Shown: positions 24,550-35,879 of the stretch, one piece after another | Numbering within the stretch: the first letter of the stretch is position 1 | Layout: each line of letters begins with the position of its first letter | Notes under the pieces: model-generated | What the model was told of the DNA's origin: nothing | The model's database searches: none | What the model saw: the letters and a program-made list of their open reading frames with translations, nothing else | NCBI RefSeq assembly: GCF_030186535.1 | Contig: NZ_JASNVW010000002.1 | Span: 82,001 to 146,000, forward strand | Direction: 5' to 3' | DNA: 64,000 nucleotides | Source: Ignisphaera cupida | GTDB taxonomy: Archaea; Thermoproteota; Thermoprotei_A; Sulfolobales; Ignisphaeraceae | Program-made: the position numbers and the translations under genes

Positions 24550-25206
24550 ATGAGCTCCTCATTAAATGAGTTAAGAGAGCCTTTGAAAAATGCAATTCAG
24601 CTAGCTTTGCAGGTTAAAAGACCTTGGAAATATGTTCAGTCTATTGAGTTAATATTAACCTTTAGAGGTGTGGATGTGAAGAAGCAGCAGGAGTTTAGAT
24701 TCAGAGATACAGTGTTTCTTCCTAAAGGTGTTGGCAAAGATATTAAGGTATGTGTTGTTACAGATGATGCTATGGTTCAGAAAGCAATTGAGGCAGGAGC
24801 TTTTATGGGTATAGGAAAAAGTGATTTGGCGAAAATTGATAAGAAAAATGCTAAGAAGATTGCTAATAGATGTGACTGGATATTAGTTAAATCTGATTTG
24901 ATGGGAGTTGCAGGCAGGGTTCTGGGCCCAGCTCTAGGACCTAGAGGAAAAGCGCCTATACCATTTCCACCAACAGCAGATATACCACAATTAATTACTC
25001 GCTATAAAAATGCTATCAGACTACACTCTAAAGAACAGCCATGGGTTGGATGTAAAATTGGTGTAGAGAAAATGTCTATAGATGAACTAGTTGAAAATGC
25101 AATACATGTTTTAAGCTATGTAGAAGAAAAAATTAAAAGACCTTTGTTAACAGTTGCAAAGATATATGTTAAAACCACGAGCAGCCCGGCTATAGAGGTT
25201 GTGTAG
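24550..25206 (+). CDS. rpl1: Ribosomal protein L1
   Basis: A 218-residue L1 protein of archaeal size. Visible marks are the N-terminal AIQLALQVKRPWKYVQSIELILTFRGVDVKK, FRFRDTVFLPKGVGKD, and the RNA-binding ribosome signature LMGVAGRVLGPALGPRGKAPIPFP (about 117-140). It forms the mobile L1 stalk at the E site and in archaea can repress its own operon by binding mRNA. No clear L1 binding loop was searched for here. Confidence 0.95.
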   Translation: MSSSLNELREPLKNAIQLALQVKRPWKYVQSIELILTFRGVDVKKQQEFRFRDTVFLPKGVGKDIKVCVVTDDAMVQKAIEAGAFMGIGKSDLAKIDKKNAKKIANRCDWILVKSDLMGVAGRVLGPALGPRGKAPIPFPPTADIPQLITRYKNAIRLHSKEQPWVGCKIGVEKMSIDELVENAIHVLSYVEEKIKRPLLTVAKIYVKTTSSPAIEVV

Positions 25207-25221
25207 AGGTGGTTAAGAGCC

Positions 25222-26298
25222 ATGAAGGCAAAGTTTGTAAGAGAGTTAAATAAAATAGTTAAGATGCATTCTAAACAAGTTGCTGAAGAACAGCGTGCTA
25301 GAAAAGCTATTGAGGAAAAGAGAAAAGTTGTTGAGGAGGCGAAGAAGCTTTTATTAGAATACAGAACACTTATTTTAATAGATTCATCAAATCTCCCATC
25401 AAGATATTTGACATTTCTTAGGAAAAAACTGGAAGGTGTTGGTGTAGTAAAGCTTTTCAAGAATAACTTGCTCTACATTGCGATGAAGGAGCTTGGCATG
25501 GCTAATGTGGATGAGTTTGCAAAGTTTTTGCAACAACAAAACATAGCAGTATTTATTAATGCTAATCCATTTGAGGCAAAGCTATTACTAGACAAGATTG
25601 TAATGCCCTGGAAAGCAACACCTGGAGAAAAGATAGAGCATGAAATTGTCGTTCCATCAATGAAAACAGATGTTAAACCAGGTCCCATGATGAGTCTTTT
25701 CAGCAAACTTAAAATACCAATACAAGTAAGAGATGGCGTTATTTGGATAGCTAAAGAATCTGTTGTGGCTAGACCAGGCGATACTGTTACACCTGAACTT
25801 TCATCATTATTTGAAAAGCTAGGCATTGAACCAAAGTTTGTAAGAGCATCTATAAAAGCTGCTTATGAGAGGGGTGTTGTCATATCTGGGGATAAGCTTG
25901 TTCTAGACATTGATGCATATAGAAAAGACTTTGCAGAAGCGATATCAAATGCTATAAACATAGCATCAGAAATTGTTGTGCCAGACCCCATTGTTGTAAA
26001 AACATCACTATTTAAAGCATATTCAAGAGCGTTAAGACTTGCAGCAGAATCAGGTTTAATAACAAAAGAGACAGTGGCAATAGTATTCTCATCTGCCATT
26101 TCAAAGGCTTATGCCTTGGCGCAGCTACTAGCATCCAAATCACCGGAACTCGCACAACAACTACAAGTTAGTGTTGTACAGACACAAACCGAGGTTCAGC
26201 AGGCTCAGCAGCCTCAGAAGGTTGAGGAGAAGGAGGAGAAGAAGGAGGGTGTTTCTGAGGAGCAGTTGGCTGAAGGTTTGTCGGCTCTCTTTGGTTAA
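25222..26298 (+). CDS. rpl10: Ribosomal protein L10 (P0)
   Basis: A 358-residue P0-type protein, longer than bacterial L10 because it has the archaeal insertion domain. The N-terminal part binds rRNA (LLEYRTLILIDSSNLPSRYLTFLRKKL), followed by PGPMMSLFSKLKIPIQVRDGVIWIAKE and the long helix (near 245-310) that carries L12 dimers. The end has a charged stretch of E and K and the common GVSEEQLAEGLSALFG tail shared with archaeal L12. The rpl12 gene that usually follows is absent; the next gene is on the other strand. Confidence 0.93.
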   Translation: MKAKFVRELNKIVKMHSKQVAEEQRARKAIEEKRKVVEEAKKLLLEYRTLILIDSSNLPSRYLTFLRKKLEGVGVVKLFKNNLLYIAMKELGMANVDEFAKFLQQQNIAVFINANPFEAKLLLDKIVMPWKATPGEKIEHEIVVPSMKTDVKPGPMMSLFSKLKIPIQVRDGVIWIAKESVVARPGDTVTPELSSLFEKLGIEPKFVRASIKAAYERGVVISGDKLVLDIDAYRKDFAEAISNAINIASEIVVPDPIVVKTSLFKAYSRALRLAAESGLITKETVAIVFSSAISKAYALAQLLASKSPELAQQLQVSVVQTQTEVQQAQQPQKVEEKEEKKEGVSEEQLAEGLSALFG

Positions 26299-26333
26299 AA
26301 ATAAGTACATGCAACAATTTTCTTATATTAATT

Positions 26334-26987
26334 TTATACCTCTATATTTGCATGGCGTCTTCTAAGCTCATTTTCATCCTTTCCAAGTCTATGCATAAGC
26401 TCTGCTATAATAGCATCTAGAAAAACCATTGTGCAATCCTCAAACAGTGTTCCAAGTGGTGCCAAGGGCTCGTGTAATCCAAGTACTTGTCTAGCGAAAT
26501 AGTCTTCAATATCACTTATCTTTGTTCTTCCAGGAACCTCAACCACGATATCAGCTATTTTAGCTAGTGGAGAATCTATATAAGTTGTTATTGCAACAAC
26601 TATGGCATTAACCCTTTTTGCAGCTTCTGCAGCTGTAACTATTAACGCTGTTCTTCCAGAGCCTGAAATGGCTATAACAACATCACCTTTTTCTACAGGT
26701 GAAACAATGGTATCGCCCAAAACATATACATCATAGCCTAAATGCTTAAGCCTCATAGCAAATGCTCTTCCAACAAGACCACTTCTACCAGCACCCATAA
26801 CAAGTACTTTTCTATTACCTTTATAAGCTTCCTCTAAAACCTTAATGAAAGCCTCAACTTGGGTTCTCTTAAGAATAGACAGAGAACTCATAACAAAATT
26901 TGCAATTTGCAAAAAAGCTCTATAAAACATTGGAACACTTTCAGCTAATTCAGGATTGCTCAAAGTCTTCAACACCATATAAAACAT
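26334..26987 (-). CDS. hxlB: 6-phospho-3-hexuloisomerase (SIS domain)
   Basis: A 217-residue SIS-domain isomerase. Family signatures are [42 protein letters not shown] and [23 protein letters not shown], ending in [22 protein letters not shown]. It interconverts hexulose-6-phosphate and fructose-6-phosphate in the ribulose monophosphate route, which many archaea run in reverse to make ribulose-5-phosphate. The formaldehyde-lyase partner (HPS) is not beside it. Starts at ATG 26987 or 26978. Confidence 0.9.
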   Translation of the reverse strand: MFYMVLKTLSNPELAESVPMFYRAFLQIANFVMSSLSILKRTQVEAFIKVLEEAYKGNRKVLVMGAGRSGLVGRAFAMRLKHLGYDVYVLGDTIVSPVEKGDVVIAISGSGRTALIVTAAEAAKRVNAIVVAITTYIDSPLAKIADIVVEVPGRTKISDIEDYFARQVLGLHEPLAPLGTLFEDCTMVFLDAIIAELMHRLGKDENELRRRHANIEV

Positions 26988-27335
26988 TTAAGTAAATAAC
27001 ATAAAAAGTTTTTCTATACACAACCATTTGTCTCTTAATGTTTATTTCTAACCATCTTTGTTCATGGTCACTCTAAGGAACTTCTGCCTTGTCTATACAT
27101 TACATGTTATCAACATGAGTTCATGGGCAGCTGCCGAAAGGAATGGTATGCGCACCTCATTTGAGATAATCATATAGACTTGAAGCAGTATTCTTATTGC
27201 CTAAGCAAGCTTTAGGAAATAGATGAGACCAGTGCTTATAAAACTTTGCATTTCACAATTAACTATAAAACAACCCAATTTACAGGAATTAACAGCAAAA
27301 TTCAAAAACCCTTCACGGTATAGTGTACCAACAGA
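26988..27335. other. Intergenic region with a GC-richer patch
   Basis: A 348-base gap before tRNA-Thr. Most is AT-rich with no gene. A patch at about 27114-27161 (ATGAG ... CTCAT ends, containing the palindrome GGCAGCTGCC and a CCGAAAGG tetraloop-like stretch) is richer in G and C than its surroundings. In AT-rich hyperthermophiles such islands often mark structured RNAs, but I could not build a convincing fold and do not call a gene. Confidence 0.35.
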
Positions 27336-27409
27336 GCCGCCGTAGCTCAGCCTGGTAGAGCGCCGGCCTTGTAAGCCGGTGGTCGCGGGTTCAAATCCCG
27401 CCGGCGGCT
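27336..27409 (+). tRNA. tRNA-Thr (UGU)
   Basis: A 74-base tRNA: acceptor GCCGCCG/CGGCGGC, D stem GCUC/GAGC, anticodon stem CCGGC/GCCGG with loop CUUGUAA (anticodon UGU), variable UGGUC, T arm GCGGG-UUCAAAU-CCCGC, discriminator U. No intron and no encoded CCA. Confidence 0.97.
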
Positions 27410-27686
27410 TCAAACAATTGATCATCAGTTAATAAGAGTCTTGCTTCCTTTAATTAGCTTGCTCCATGATTTTAGAGCTTAATTTGAGAAAGTTAATCAG
27501 ATTTTCAAAACTGTTGAGACTTTGCGTAAATTGCTGAAAGCAGAAATTAATTCACGGTTAACATAAATTAAAAAGCTCATAAACTTTTCTATTTCTAGAA
27601 GAAACGAGATTTTTAATTGTAGACATTATAGAGTTGTTGAAGAATACACTCAAATACTTTGATTAGTTTTTATAAAAGGGTTTTTC

Positions 27687-29234
27687 ATGACAAAGTTTAA
27701 TGGCTTTAAAATTGTGCTTACTGGTGATGAATCTCTTGTAAGTACATATCACCATACTTATCTTGGTTTTGCCTCAGGTTTGCCTATGGATGTTTTTCCT
27801 AGTATCTTGGGCAACTTTATTTTCCCTACTTTAAGTGATGAACGTGGCAGAATGAAGACGAGTCAATATGGACTATGCAAAATTGAAGCAGCTTTACTTG
27901 ATAATGGTTTTTCCAGAAATGATGTAGCTATTGTTGATCCTAGAAAGTTAGATAGGGCCATAGGATCTGAGACACGTGTTTTGGGTATTAGTGTTTTAGA
28001 TCCTCTTGGCATAAACTATGGCACAGCTCTTTTGCGTGTTGCTCTTAGTCTCATGGGTGTTGAAACACGGCTTCAATCATACATGTCTTGGGCAACGATG
28101 AAGATATTCAATAGTGATGTTGTGAAGAGGTATAGAAGTAGAATTAAGGTTGTAGTTGGAGGTCAAGGTGTTTGGGAAATAGTGGATAGTGGACTTCAAC
28201 AAAGGCTTGGCATAGATTGTATTGTCGAGGGTGAGGGAGAATTAATTGCACCAAGAATTTTTAGAATGGTTTTAGATGGTATGAAGATTCCACGTTATGT
28301 AAAAGGCTCACCAGTACCTGTAGATAAAATACCTGTTATTAGAACACCTTCGAGAGGTATTGTAGAGGTTACTAGAGGTTGTGGAAGAGGCTGTTTATTT
28401 TGTAATCCAACACTATTAATGTTTAGAACAATACCAATTGAAAAAGTAGTAAGGGAGGTGATGGTCAATGTTGCTGGTGGTGAGAGAAACATAACATTGC
28501 ATTCAGAAGACTTTTTGAGATATGGCTCAACATCTTTGTTGCCCAACGAAGAAAAAGTTGTGGAGTTGTTGTCTAGAGTCATGAAAGCTCCAGGTGTTGA
28601 TGATGTTTCAATAGATTTTGTAACAGCATCAACGGCATTAGTTAATCCAAGATTAGTCAAAATTATTAGTGATATGCTAGGGCTTAGCGATAGAAACATG
28701 TCAATAATACAAATGGGTATAGAAAGTGCAAGCCCAAGAATAATAAAAATGATTGCTCCTGGAAAGCCAAAGCCGTTTAGCTATGAGGAGTGGCCAAGGA
28801 TAGTAGAAGATGCCGTGGCTTTGCTAAATGAATGTGGATGGTGGATATGTGCAACCATAATTATTAATCTACCACAGGAAACTGTTGAGGATATAGAAAT
28901 GAATATAAAACTTTTGGAGAGACTTGAACACTACAATGTTTTTATATTTCCACTGCCATTTATACCATCTGGCAGTCTCAGAAAATCTAAAGATATGATG
29001 AAAACACATAAAGATTTGAATACAAGAAATCTAGAGTTAATCGCTCTATCAATTTACGATGCCATAAAAAAGATAAAATCATTGTCAAAACATCTGGTTG
29101 CAAAAGCACCTATAGGTGTTAAACAGTTTCTTGGTGCATTACTCTATGTAGCATCTGCTATAGGTTTAAAAAGAATTCAAAGATTTGCTTTAGACAACAT
29201 TGCAACATATTTTCCAAGATCTGCAACTCATTAG
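27687..29234 (+). CDS. Radical SAM protein with a B12-binding-like N-terminal domain
   Basis: A 515-residue protein. The first 200 residues look like a B12-binding (Rossmann-type) module of radical SAM proteins: TRVLGISVLDPLGINYGTALL, then KVVVGGQGVWEI and DCIVEGEGE. The radical SAM core follows, with the cluster motif CGRGCLFC (about residues 235-242) after GIVEVTRG and the QMGIESASPRIIKMIAPGKP segment near 345-365. The C-terminus (about 430-515) is helical and unassigned. The C-x3-C-x2-C motif binds a [4Fe-4S] cluster and SAM. The reaction is unknown; relatives include methylthiotransferases and B12-dependent methylases. It is a lone gene flanked by tRNAs, so context gives no clue. Confidence 0.85.
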   Translation: MTKFNGFKIVLTGDESLVSTYHHTYLGFASGLPMDVFPSILGNFIFPTLSDERGRMKTSQYGLCKIEAALLDNGFSRNDVAIVDPRKLDRAIGSETRVLGISVLDPLGINYGTALLRVALSLMGVETRLQSYMSWATMKIFNSDVVKRYRSRIKVVVGGQGVWEIVDSGLQQRLGIDCIVEGEGELIAPRIFRMVLDGMKIPRYVKGSPVPVDKIPVIRTPSRGIVEVTRGCGRGCLFCNPTLLMFRTIPIEKVVREVMVNVAGGERNITLHSEDFLRYGSTSLLPNEEKVVELLSRVMKAPGVDDVSIDFVTASTALVNPRLVKIISDMLGLSDRNMSIIQMGIESASPRIIKMIAPGKPKPFSYEEWPRIVEDAVALLNECGWWICATIIINLPQETVEDIEMNIKLLERLEHYNVFIFPLPFIPSGSLRKSKDMMKTHKDLNTRNLELIALSIYDAIKKIKSLSKHLVAKAPIGVKQFLGALLYVASAIGLKRIQRFALDNIATYFPRSATH

Positions 29235-29288
29235 CAGGTTTTAAGTGATTCTAGCATAGAAATAGTTTAACCATAGAAAGTGTTTTTG

Positions 29289-29365
29289 TGGCGGGCCCGC
29301 CGGGATTTGAACCCGGGACCTACGGGTTAAAAGCCCGCCGCTCTACCTAGCTGAGCTACGGGCCC
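29289..29365 (-). tRNA. tRNA-Lys (UUU), CCA encoded
   Basis: On the minus strand: acceptor GGGCCCG/CGGGCCC, D stem GCUC/GAGC, anticodon stem GCGGG/CCCGU with loop CUUUUAA (anticodon UUU), T arm CCGGG-UUCAAAU-CCCGG, discriminator G and an encoded CCA (29289-29291). No intron. Confidence 0.97.
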
Positions 29366-29424
29366 TCTCCAAAAATGTTTCTTTTAGAGTTGTGTTAAAA
29401 GGCTTATATGCTTCTTTTTCTGAG

Positions 29425-29440
29425 TTGAGCTTATAAGCAG
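29425..29440 (+). promoter_or_regulatory. Promoter of the RNA polymerase operon
   Basis: GCTTATAAGC at 29429-29438 is a perfect palindrome and a strong TATA box, about 65 bases before rpoH. A second TATA-like GCTTATATGC lies at 29403-29412. A GGTG ribosome site at about 29490 precedes the rpoH ATG, consistent with a leadered message. Confidence 0.6.
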
Positions 29441-29499
29441 TATTTCAAAATACACTATTTCACACTGAATTTGATTTTTATGCTGCTTTGGTGTAATTA

Positions 29500-29763
29500 A
29501 TGGCTGGTAAAAAAAGATCTTTACAGGACTTGAGCAAGGTATTGGAACATGAGCTTGTGCCAAGGCATGAGGTTTTAAGTATTGAGGAAGGAATTCAAGT
29601 ATTGCGAAAATATGGTGTTAAGCCAGAGCAACTGCCTTGGCTTAGAGCAAGTGATCCCGTGGCTAGAGCTATTGGTGCTAAGCCAGGGGACATAGTTAGA
29701 ATCTATAGAAAAAGCCCAACAGCTGGAGAAGTAATTGTATATAGATATGTTGTACCTGGGTAA
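29500..29763 (+). CDS. rpoH: RNA polymerase subunit H
   Basis: An 87-residue RpoH (Rpb5 C-terminal-like) subunit. The core [72 protein letters not shown] covers nearly the full family. It lies in the polymerase jaw. It opens the standard archaeal rpoH-B-A1-A2 operon, with rpoB six bases later. A few extra residues precede the conserved start, as in other crenarchaea. Confidence 0.96.
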   Translation: MAGKKRSLQDLSKVLEHELVPRHEVLSIEEGIQVLRKYGVKPEQLPWLRASDPVARAIGAKPGDIVRIYRKSPTAGEVIVYRYVVPG

Positions 29764-29769
29764 ATAAGC

Positions 29770-32700
29770 ATGAGCAGCATATCTATATTAAATAAACAAA
29801 GTGTTCACGCTTCTTTAGGTCCTATACCTCAATCTCATCCAGAGTCAAAAATAATTTCTGCAGATGATAGATGGGCTATTATAGAAGCTTTTATAAAGGA
29901 AAAAGGTATTACAAAACACCACATAGAGTCGTACAATACATTTTTGGAGAGAACTTTAAAAGAAATTATAATGGAGGAACCAGTTATAGAGACATCAATA
30001 CCAGGATACAAGCTTATTATAAAGGGGTTTAGGCTGGGAGAACCACAGATAAGAGAAGTTGATGGAAGTATAAATAGAAACATAACACCTATGGAATGTA
30101 GACATAGGGACTTAACATACGCTATACCCATATACGTAACCATAGTACCTGTAGAAAACAACATTGCTGGAACACCAGTCGAGGTGATAATAGGAGAGAT
30201 ACCTCTCATGGTTAAATCAAAGGGGGATCCAGTAACAAAACTAAGTGAAGAGGAGTTGGTTAGAATAGGTGAGGATCCAAAAGATCCTGGAGGATACTTC
30301 ATTATAGATGGTACAGAAAGAATAATTGTAGCTCAAGAGGATTTGGCTCCCAATAGAGTTATTGTTGATTATGGTCAAGAAGGATTAAATGTTACTCATA
30401 CCGCTAAGGTGATATCATCAACAACAGGGTTTAGAGTACCTGTAATTCTTGATAGGCACAAAGATGGAACACTACATGTTTCATTTCCTGCAGTACCAGG
30501 TAAAATACCATTTGTTGTGCTGATGCGGGCGCTTGGGATGGAAACAGATAGAGATATTGCACTAGCCGTGTCACCTGATCCAGAGATTCAGAAAGAGCTT
30601 TTTGCATCATTTGTTCAAGCAAGTGATATAGCAACAGTTGACGATGCTTTAGACTATATAGGATCAAGAGTTGCAATAGGGCAGATGAGAGAGAGTAGAA
30701 TTGAAAGAGCAAAGTATATACTTGATCATTATTTCCTTCCACATCTTGGCAATAAAGCAGAGGATAGAATAAAGAAGGCGCTTTTTCTTGGGCAAATGGC
30801 TTGCAAGTTAATAGAATTTGTGCTTGGTAGAAGACCTGCTGATGATAAAGATCATTACGCAAATAAGAGAATAAGACTTGCAGGAGACATGCTTGCTCTA
30901 CTCTTTAGAGTTGCATTCAAAGCTTTTTTAAGGGATTTGAGATACCAAGTTGAGAGAGCCAAGGTTAAGGAGAAAAGAGTTAACATAGCACTATATGTTA
31001 GAAGCGACATAATTACTGAGAGAATTAGACACGCTATGGCAACTGGCACATGGATTGGTGGTAGAACTGGAGTAAGTCAGATAATAGATAGAACAAACTG
31101 GCTATCTTCACTAAGCCACATGAGAAGAGTTATTTCACCATTAAGTAGAAGTCAGCCACATTTCGAGGCAAGAGATCTTCATGGAACACAGTTTGGTAGG
31201 CTATGCCCATTTGAAACACCTGAAGGACCAAATTGTGGCTTGGTCAAAAACCTTGCGCTCATGGTTACAATATCAGTTGGTGTACCTGAAGAAGAAGTGG
31301 TAAGTACACTATACTCACTAGGTTTAATGCCATTGCTAGAAGTTTTTAATAAGCTTAGAAATAACGAAATTGATTATGAAATTGCAAAAACATGGTCTAA
31401 AGTATACCTAAATGGAACGTTAGTAGGCTATGTTCAAAATGGTGAAGATTTTGTTAAAGCTATTCGTGAGCTAAGAAGAGCTGGCAAAATTAGTTATGAG
31501 GTTAATGTAGCTCACTATAAAACTCAGTACATAAATGAGATTTATGTTAATTGTGATTCAGGTAGAATGCTTAGACCTCTTCTAGTTGTTGAAAATGGAA
31601 AGCTGAAGTTGTCAAAAGATCATATAGAGAGGTTGAGGAGTGGAGAATCATTTGAAATGTTGATAAGAGAGGGTGTTGTGGAGCTTCTTGATGCAGAGGA
31701 AGAGGAGAATGCATTAATAGCTGTGAATCCTGAAGAAGTTTCAGAAAAAACAACACATGTTGAGATATGGCCACCAGCAATAATGGGTGTATCAGCATCA
31801 ACAATACCATATGCTGAGCATAATCAATCACCTAGAAATGCATATCAATCAGCAATGGCTAAACAAGCACTTGGTTTCTACATGGCCAATTTCCTGGTCA
31901 GAGTTGATACAAGAGCGCATCTATTACACTATCCTCAAATACCATTAGTTCAAACAAGAGCTCTTTCAATAATAGGTTACAACGATAGGCCATCAGGTCA
32001 AAACATGATTGTGGCTGTGATGAGCTATACTGGATATAATATGGAGGATGCAATAATAATGAATAAGTCATCTGTTGATAGAGGTCTTGCAAGGTCAAAC
32101 TTCTTCAGGCTTTACTCAACTGAGGAACTTAGATATCCAGGTGGTCAAGAAGATAGAATAGAGATTCCAGATACAAAGGTTATAGGATATAGAGGTAAAG
32201 AAGCCTATACAAAGCTTGATGATGATGGTATTGCAAAGGTTGAGGTTGCGGTTAGGGGAGGCGAAGCTGTGATAGGTAAAACAAGTCCTCCGAGGTTTAT
32301 AGAAGAATTTAGAGGATATGGCATTTTAGCTCAAAGAAGAAAAGATGCTTCTGTAACTGTTAGGCATGGAGAAATTGGATGGGTTGACACAGTACTTATT
32401 TCAACATCTGCTGAAGGACATAGAATAATAAAGGTTAAGGTAAGAGACTTGAGAATACCTGAAATCGGAGACAAGTTTGCATCTAGACATGGCCAAAAAG
32501 GTGTTTTAGGAGCTTTGATACCACAATATGACATGCCATTTACTGTAGATGGCATAACACCAGATATTATAATCAATCCACATGCACTACCATCTAGAAT
32601 GACTCTTGGCCAGCTCATGGAGAGCATAGCTGGTAAGGCAGCAGCGCTTAGAGGAAAATTTGTCGACGGAACACCATTCTTTGAGGAGAACATAGAGGAT

Positions 32701-33219
32701 TTGAAGAAGCAATTGTTTGTATTTGGCTATCCAATGGATGGAACAGAACCTATGTATGATGGAAGAACAGGAGAATTAATAGGAAACCCAGTGTTTATTG
32801 GAATAGTGTATTACCAGAAGCTGCATCACATGGTGGCAGATAAAATACATGCAAGACCAAAGGGACCTGTACAGCTATTAACTAGACAACCTACTGAGGG
32901 TAGAGCCAGAGAGGGTGGGCTTAGATTTGGTGAAATGGAGAGAGATGCTATAATAGGTCATGGAGCATCTTCACTATTGAGAGAAAGAATGCTTGAAAGC
33001 TCAGACAAAACAGTGATTTATGTGTGTGAATTATGTGGGTTTATTGGCTGGTACAACAAGAGAAGGGAGGTATATGAATGTCCAATACATGGTGATAAAG
33101 GCATATTGTACCCAGTTACTGTACCATATGCATTTAAGCTTTTGATTCAAGAAATGATGAGTATGGGAATTAAGCCAAGACTTATTTTGTCAGATAAACA
33201 TGAGAAATATGCTTCATAA
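29770..33219 (+). CDS. rpoB: RNA polymerase subunit B (undivided)
   Basis: An 1149-residue RpoB, a single protein, not split as in many euryarchaea. Marks in order are [47 protein letters not shown] (near residue 477), [17 protein letters not shown] (near 753), [20 protein letters not shown] (near 899) and [30 protein letters not shown], then the C-terminal zinc site with [10 protein letters not shown] ... CPIHG. It forms one wall of the active cleft and binds the NTP phosphates. Its stop precedes rpoA1 by 11 bases. Confidence 0.97.
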   Translation: MSSISILNKQSVHASLGPIPQSHPESKIISADDRWAIIEAFIKEKGITKHHIESYNTFLERTLKEIIMEEPVIETSIPGYKLIIKGFRLGEPQIREVDGSINRNITPMECRHRDLTYAIPIYVTIVPVENNIAGTPVEVIIGEIPLMVKSKGDPVTKLSEEELVRIGEDPKDPGGYFIIDGTERIIVAQEDLAPNRVIVDYGQEGLNVTHTAKVISSTTGFRVPVILDRHKDGTLHVSFPAVPGKIPFVVLMRALGMETDRDIALAVSPDPEIQKELFASFVQASDIATVDDALDYIGSRVAIGQMRESRIERAKYILDHYFLPHLGNKAEDRIKKALFLGQMACKLIEFVLGRRPADDKDHYANKRIRLAGDMLALLFRVAFKAFLRDLRYQVERAKVKEKRVNIALYVRSDIITERIRHAMATGTWIGGRTGVSQIIDRTNWLSSLSHMRRVISPLSRSQPHFEARDLHGTQFGRLCPFETPEGPNCGLVKNLALMVTISVGVPEEEVVSTLYSLGLMPLLEVFNKLRNNEIDYEIAKTWSKVYLNGTLVGYVQNGEDFVKAIRELRRAGKISYEVNVAHYKTQYINEIYVNCDSGRMLRPLLVVENGKLKLSKDHIERLRSGESFEMLIREGVVELLDAEEEENALIAVNPEEVSEKTTHVEIWPPAIMGVSASTIPYAEHNQSPRNAYQSAMAKQALGFYMANFLVRVDTRAHLLHYPQIPLVQTRALSIIGYNDRPSGQNMIVAVMSYTGYNMEDAIIMNKSSVDRGLARSNFFRLYSTEELRYPGGQEDRIEIPDTKVIGYRGKEAYTKLDDDGIAKVEVAVRGGEAVIGKTSPPRFIEEFRGYGILAQRRKDASVTVRHGEIGWVDTVLISTSAEGHRIIKVKVRDLRIPEIGDKFASRHGQKGVLGALIPQYDMPFTVDGITPDIIINPHALPSRMTLGQLMESIAGKAAALRGKFVDGTPFFEENIEDLKKQLFVFGYPMDGTEPMYDGRTGELIGNPVFIGIVYYQKLHHMVADKIHARPKGPVQLLTRQPTEGRAREGGLRFGEMERDAIIGHGASSLLRERMLESSDKTVIYVCELCGFIGWYNKRREVYECPIHGDKGILYPVTVPYAFKLLIQEMMSMGIKPRLILSDKHEKYAS

Positions 33220-33230
33220 ATGGTGATTCT

Positions 33231-35879
33231 ATGAGCGAAGAAAAAATTATTTCTGGAATTAAATTTGGCATACTCTCACCAGATGAGATAAGAAAAATGT
33301 CAGCAGTTCAAGTAACTTCTCCAGAAACTTATGAAGAGGATGGAACACCGCGAGCACATTCAGTAATGGATTATAGATTAGGTGCTATAGAACCAGGCCA
33401 GGTCTGTCCTGTTTGTGGCAATACTTTAAAGGGGTGCCCAGGACATTTTGGCCATATAGAGCTTGCTGTTCCTGTAATAAATGTACTATTTATTAAACAT
33501 ATACATGATTTGTTAAAAGCAACATGTTTTAATTGTGGAAGAGTAAAGATATCTCCACAAGCTTTTGAGAAATACAGAAGATATCTTGCTAGATTGAGAG
33601 AAAGATATCCATATTTAGCCAAACTTTTTACAGAATACATAAAAAGACAAGCTATAAAAGCTAGTACATGTCCATATTGTGGTGCTAAACAGCCAAAGAT
33701 AAAACTGGAAAAGCCAACAACATTTATAGAGCAGCATCCAGAATCTAAGGATACAATAAGATTAAATCCAAGAGAGGTTAGAAAGAGACTAGAAGCTATA
33801 CCTAATGAAGACTTAGAGCTTCTAGGTTATGATCCAAGAGATGCAAGACCAGAGTGGATGGTTTTTACGGCATTTCCTGTTCCCCCAACATCAATAAGAC
33901 CTTCAATACTAATAGAATCTGGTATTAGGTCAGAAGATGACTTAACCCATAAATTGGTTGATATTGTTAGAACTAACGAGAGATTAAGAGAGCATATAGC
34001 TTCTGGAGCACCTGAGATAATTATTGATGATCTTTGGGAACTTTTACAATATCACATAACGACGTATTTAGATAATGAGGTTCCTGGAATTCCACCTGCT
34101 AAGCACAGATCCGGTAGACCTTTAAAAACCTTGGCTCAAAGAATGAGGGGTAAAGAGGGTAGGTTCAGAGGAAATCTATCTGGCAAGAGGGTAGACTACT
34201 CTGCTAGAACTGTGATTAGCCCCGATCCATATTTAAGTATTAATGAAGTTGGAGTTCCTTTAGATGTTGCAAAAATATTGACTGTGCCTGAAAAGGTTAC
34301 TGAGTGGAATATTAATGAGCTTAGAAGATATGTGTTAAACGGACCCTTTAAATGGCCTGGTGCAAACTATATTGTTACCCCAGATGGTAGAAGAATTGAT
34401 TTGAGATATGTAAGAGATAGAAAAAGTGTTGCAGAGTCTCTTGCTCCTGGTTACATAGTTGAGAGACATCTTAAAGATGGCGATATAGTGCTGTTTAATA
34501 GACAGCCATCTCTTCATAGAATGTCTATGATGGGCCATGTGGTCAAGGTTTTGCCGGGAAGAACATTTAGACTTCATTTATCTGTTTGTCCACCATACAA
34601 TGCAGATTTCGATGGAGATGAAATGAATTTGCATGTACCACAAACAGAAGATGCAAGAGCTGAGGCAAGAACTCTTCTAAAAGTTCAAAACCACATTCTT
34701 ACACCGAGATATGGAGGTGTGATCATAGGAGCTATACAGGATTATGTTAGTGGTGCTTATGTGCTTACAATAAAGTCTACACTACTTGAGAAAGAAGAGG
34801 TTGTAGAGCTTTTGGCAGCAGCAAATACTGTTAAAGAGATTCCTGAACCAGCCATTTTATCACCAAGGAAGTTATGGACTGGAAAGCAAGTCGTTAGTAT
34901 GTTCTTTCCAGAAGACTTTAATTTCCACGGGAAAGCAAACATATCATCTGGACCTCTAAGATGCGATGACATTAACTGTTTCTGGGATTCTTATGTTGTT
35001 GTTAAACAAGGTAAGCTGCTTCTTGGTGTTCTGGATAAGAAAACTATTGGTGCTGAACAGCAAGATAGTTTACTTTACTGGCTTGCAAAAGAATATGGTG
35101 CTGAAGTAGCAGCAATGTTTATGGATAAACTGTTTAGGTTATTTATAAGGATGTTGGAGTTAAGAGGATTTACGTTGAGGCTAGATGATGTTGCTATAGA
35201 TGAGGAAACCCAGATGCAAATTCTTAAATTACTGAATGAAGCTTTTGAAAAGGTTAGGGATCTAGTCGAGAAGTATTCAAGTGGAACACTAGAGGTTGTA
35301 CCTGGAAGATCTTTAGAAGAAAGTTTAGAGATAAAAGTGTTGGAGGTTCTTGCCGAGGCTAGAGATAAGGCTGGTGAAGTAGCAGTTTCATCTCTAAATC
35401 CATTCAACTACGCATTTATCATGGCCAGAACAGGTGCAAGAGGAAATGTACTGAATTTAACGCAAATGGCTGCAACACTAGGTCAAATGACTGTTCGTGG
35501 TGAAAGAATATGGCGTGGGTATATGGGGAGACCATTACCTCATTTTGAACGTGATGATCTAGGTCCTATTGCCAGAGGGTTTGTTGTAAATAGCTTCTTT
35601 AGAGGATTGTCTGTAACTGAAATGTTTATGCATGCAGCAGGTGGTAGAGAAGGTTTGGTTGATACAGCTGTCAGAACATCTCAAAGTGGGTATATGCAGC
35701 GCAGACTTGTGAATGCTTTAATGGATCTTCATGTAGCTTATGATTTCACTGTTAGAGATTCCTCAGGATCGATAATACAGTTTGCATATGGTGAGGACAT
35801 GGCTGATCCGTCAAAAGCTCCTCACGGAAAAATAGTTAATGTCGAGAGAATTGTTGAAAGGGTTCTTGGTGAGATATGA
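33231..35879 (+). CDS. rpoA1: RNA polymerase subunit A'
   Basis: An 882-residue A' subunit, the N-terminal part of the split largest subunit. The clamp zinc sites [20 protein letters not shown] (near 60-79) and CFNCG ... CPYCG are visible. The active-site motif is [16 protein letters not shown] (near 457-470), binding the catalytic magnesium. The bridge-helix region is near [20 protein letters not shown] at the end, followed by [21 protein letters not shown]. The stop overlaps the rpoA2 ATG. Confidence 0.97.
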   Translation: MSEEKIISGIKFGILSPDEIRKMSAVQVTSPETYEEDGTPRAHSVMDYRLGAIEPGQVCPVCGNTLKGCPGHFGHIELAVPVINVLFIKHIHDLLKATCFNCGRVKISPQAFEKYRRYLARLRERYPYLAKLFTEYIKRQAIKASTCPYCGAKQPKIKLEKPTTFIEQHPESKDTIRLNPREVRKRLEAIPNEDLELLGYDPRDARPEWMVFTAFPVPPTSIRPSILIESGIRSEDDLTHKLVDIVRTNERLREHIASGAPEIIIDDLWELLQYHITTYLDNEVPGIPPAKHRSGRPLKTLAQRMRGKEGRFRGNLSGKRVDYSARTVISPDPYLSINEVGVPLDVAKILTVPEKVTEWNINELRRYVLNGPFKWPGANYIVTPDGRRIDLRYVRDRKSVAESLAPGYIVERHLKDGDIVLFNRQPSLHRMSMMGHVVKVLPGRTFRLHLSVCPPYNADFDGDEMNLHVPQTEDARAEARTLLKVQNHILTPRYGGVIIGAIQDYVSGAYVLTIKSTLLEKEEVVELLAAANTVKEIPEPAILSPRKLWTGKQVVSMFFPEDFNFHGKANISSGPLRCDDINCFWDSYVVVKQGKLLLGVLDKKTIGAEQQDSLLYWLAKEYGAEVAAMFMDKLFRLFIRMLELRGFTLRLDDVAIDEETQMQILKLLNEAFEKVRDLVEKYSSGTLEVVPGRSLEESLEIKVLEVLAEARDKAGEVAVSSLNPFNYAFIMARTGARGNVLNLTQMAATLGQMTVRGERIWRGYMGRPLPHFERDDLGPIARGFVVNSFFRGLSVTEMFMHAAGGREGLVDTAVRTSQSGYMQRRLVNALMDLHVAYDFTVRDSSGSIIQFAYGEDMADPSKAPHGKIVNVERIVERVLGEI

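Noticed and set aside
27201-27425. Minus-strand frame with PPAGFEPATTGLQGRRSTRLSYGG
   Set aside because: A well-known false translation of a tRNA (here tRNA-Thr) read from the opposite strand.
30431-30862. Minus-strand frame of 143 codons inside rpoB
   Set aside because: Leucine/glutamine-rich shadow of the coding strand; no family likeness and wholly within a conserved gene.
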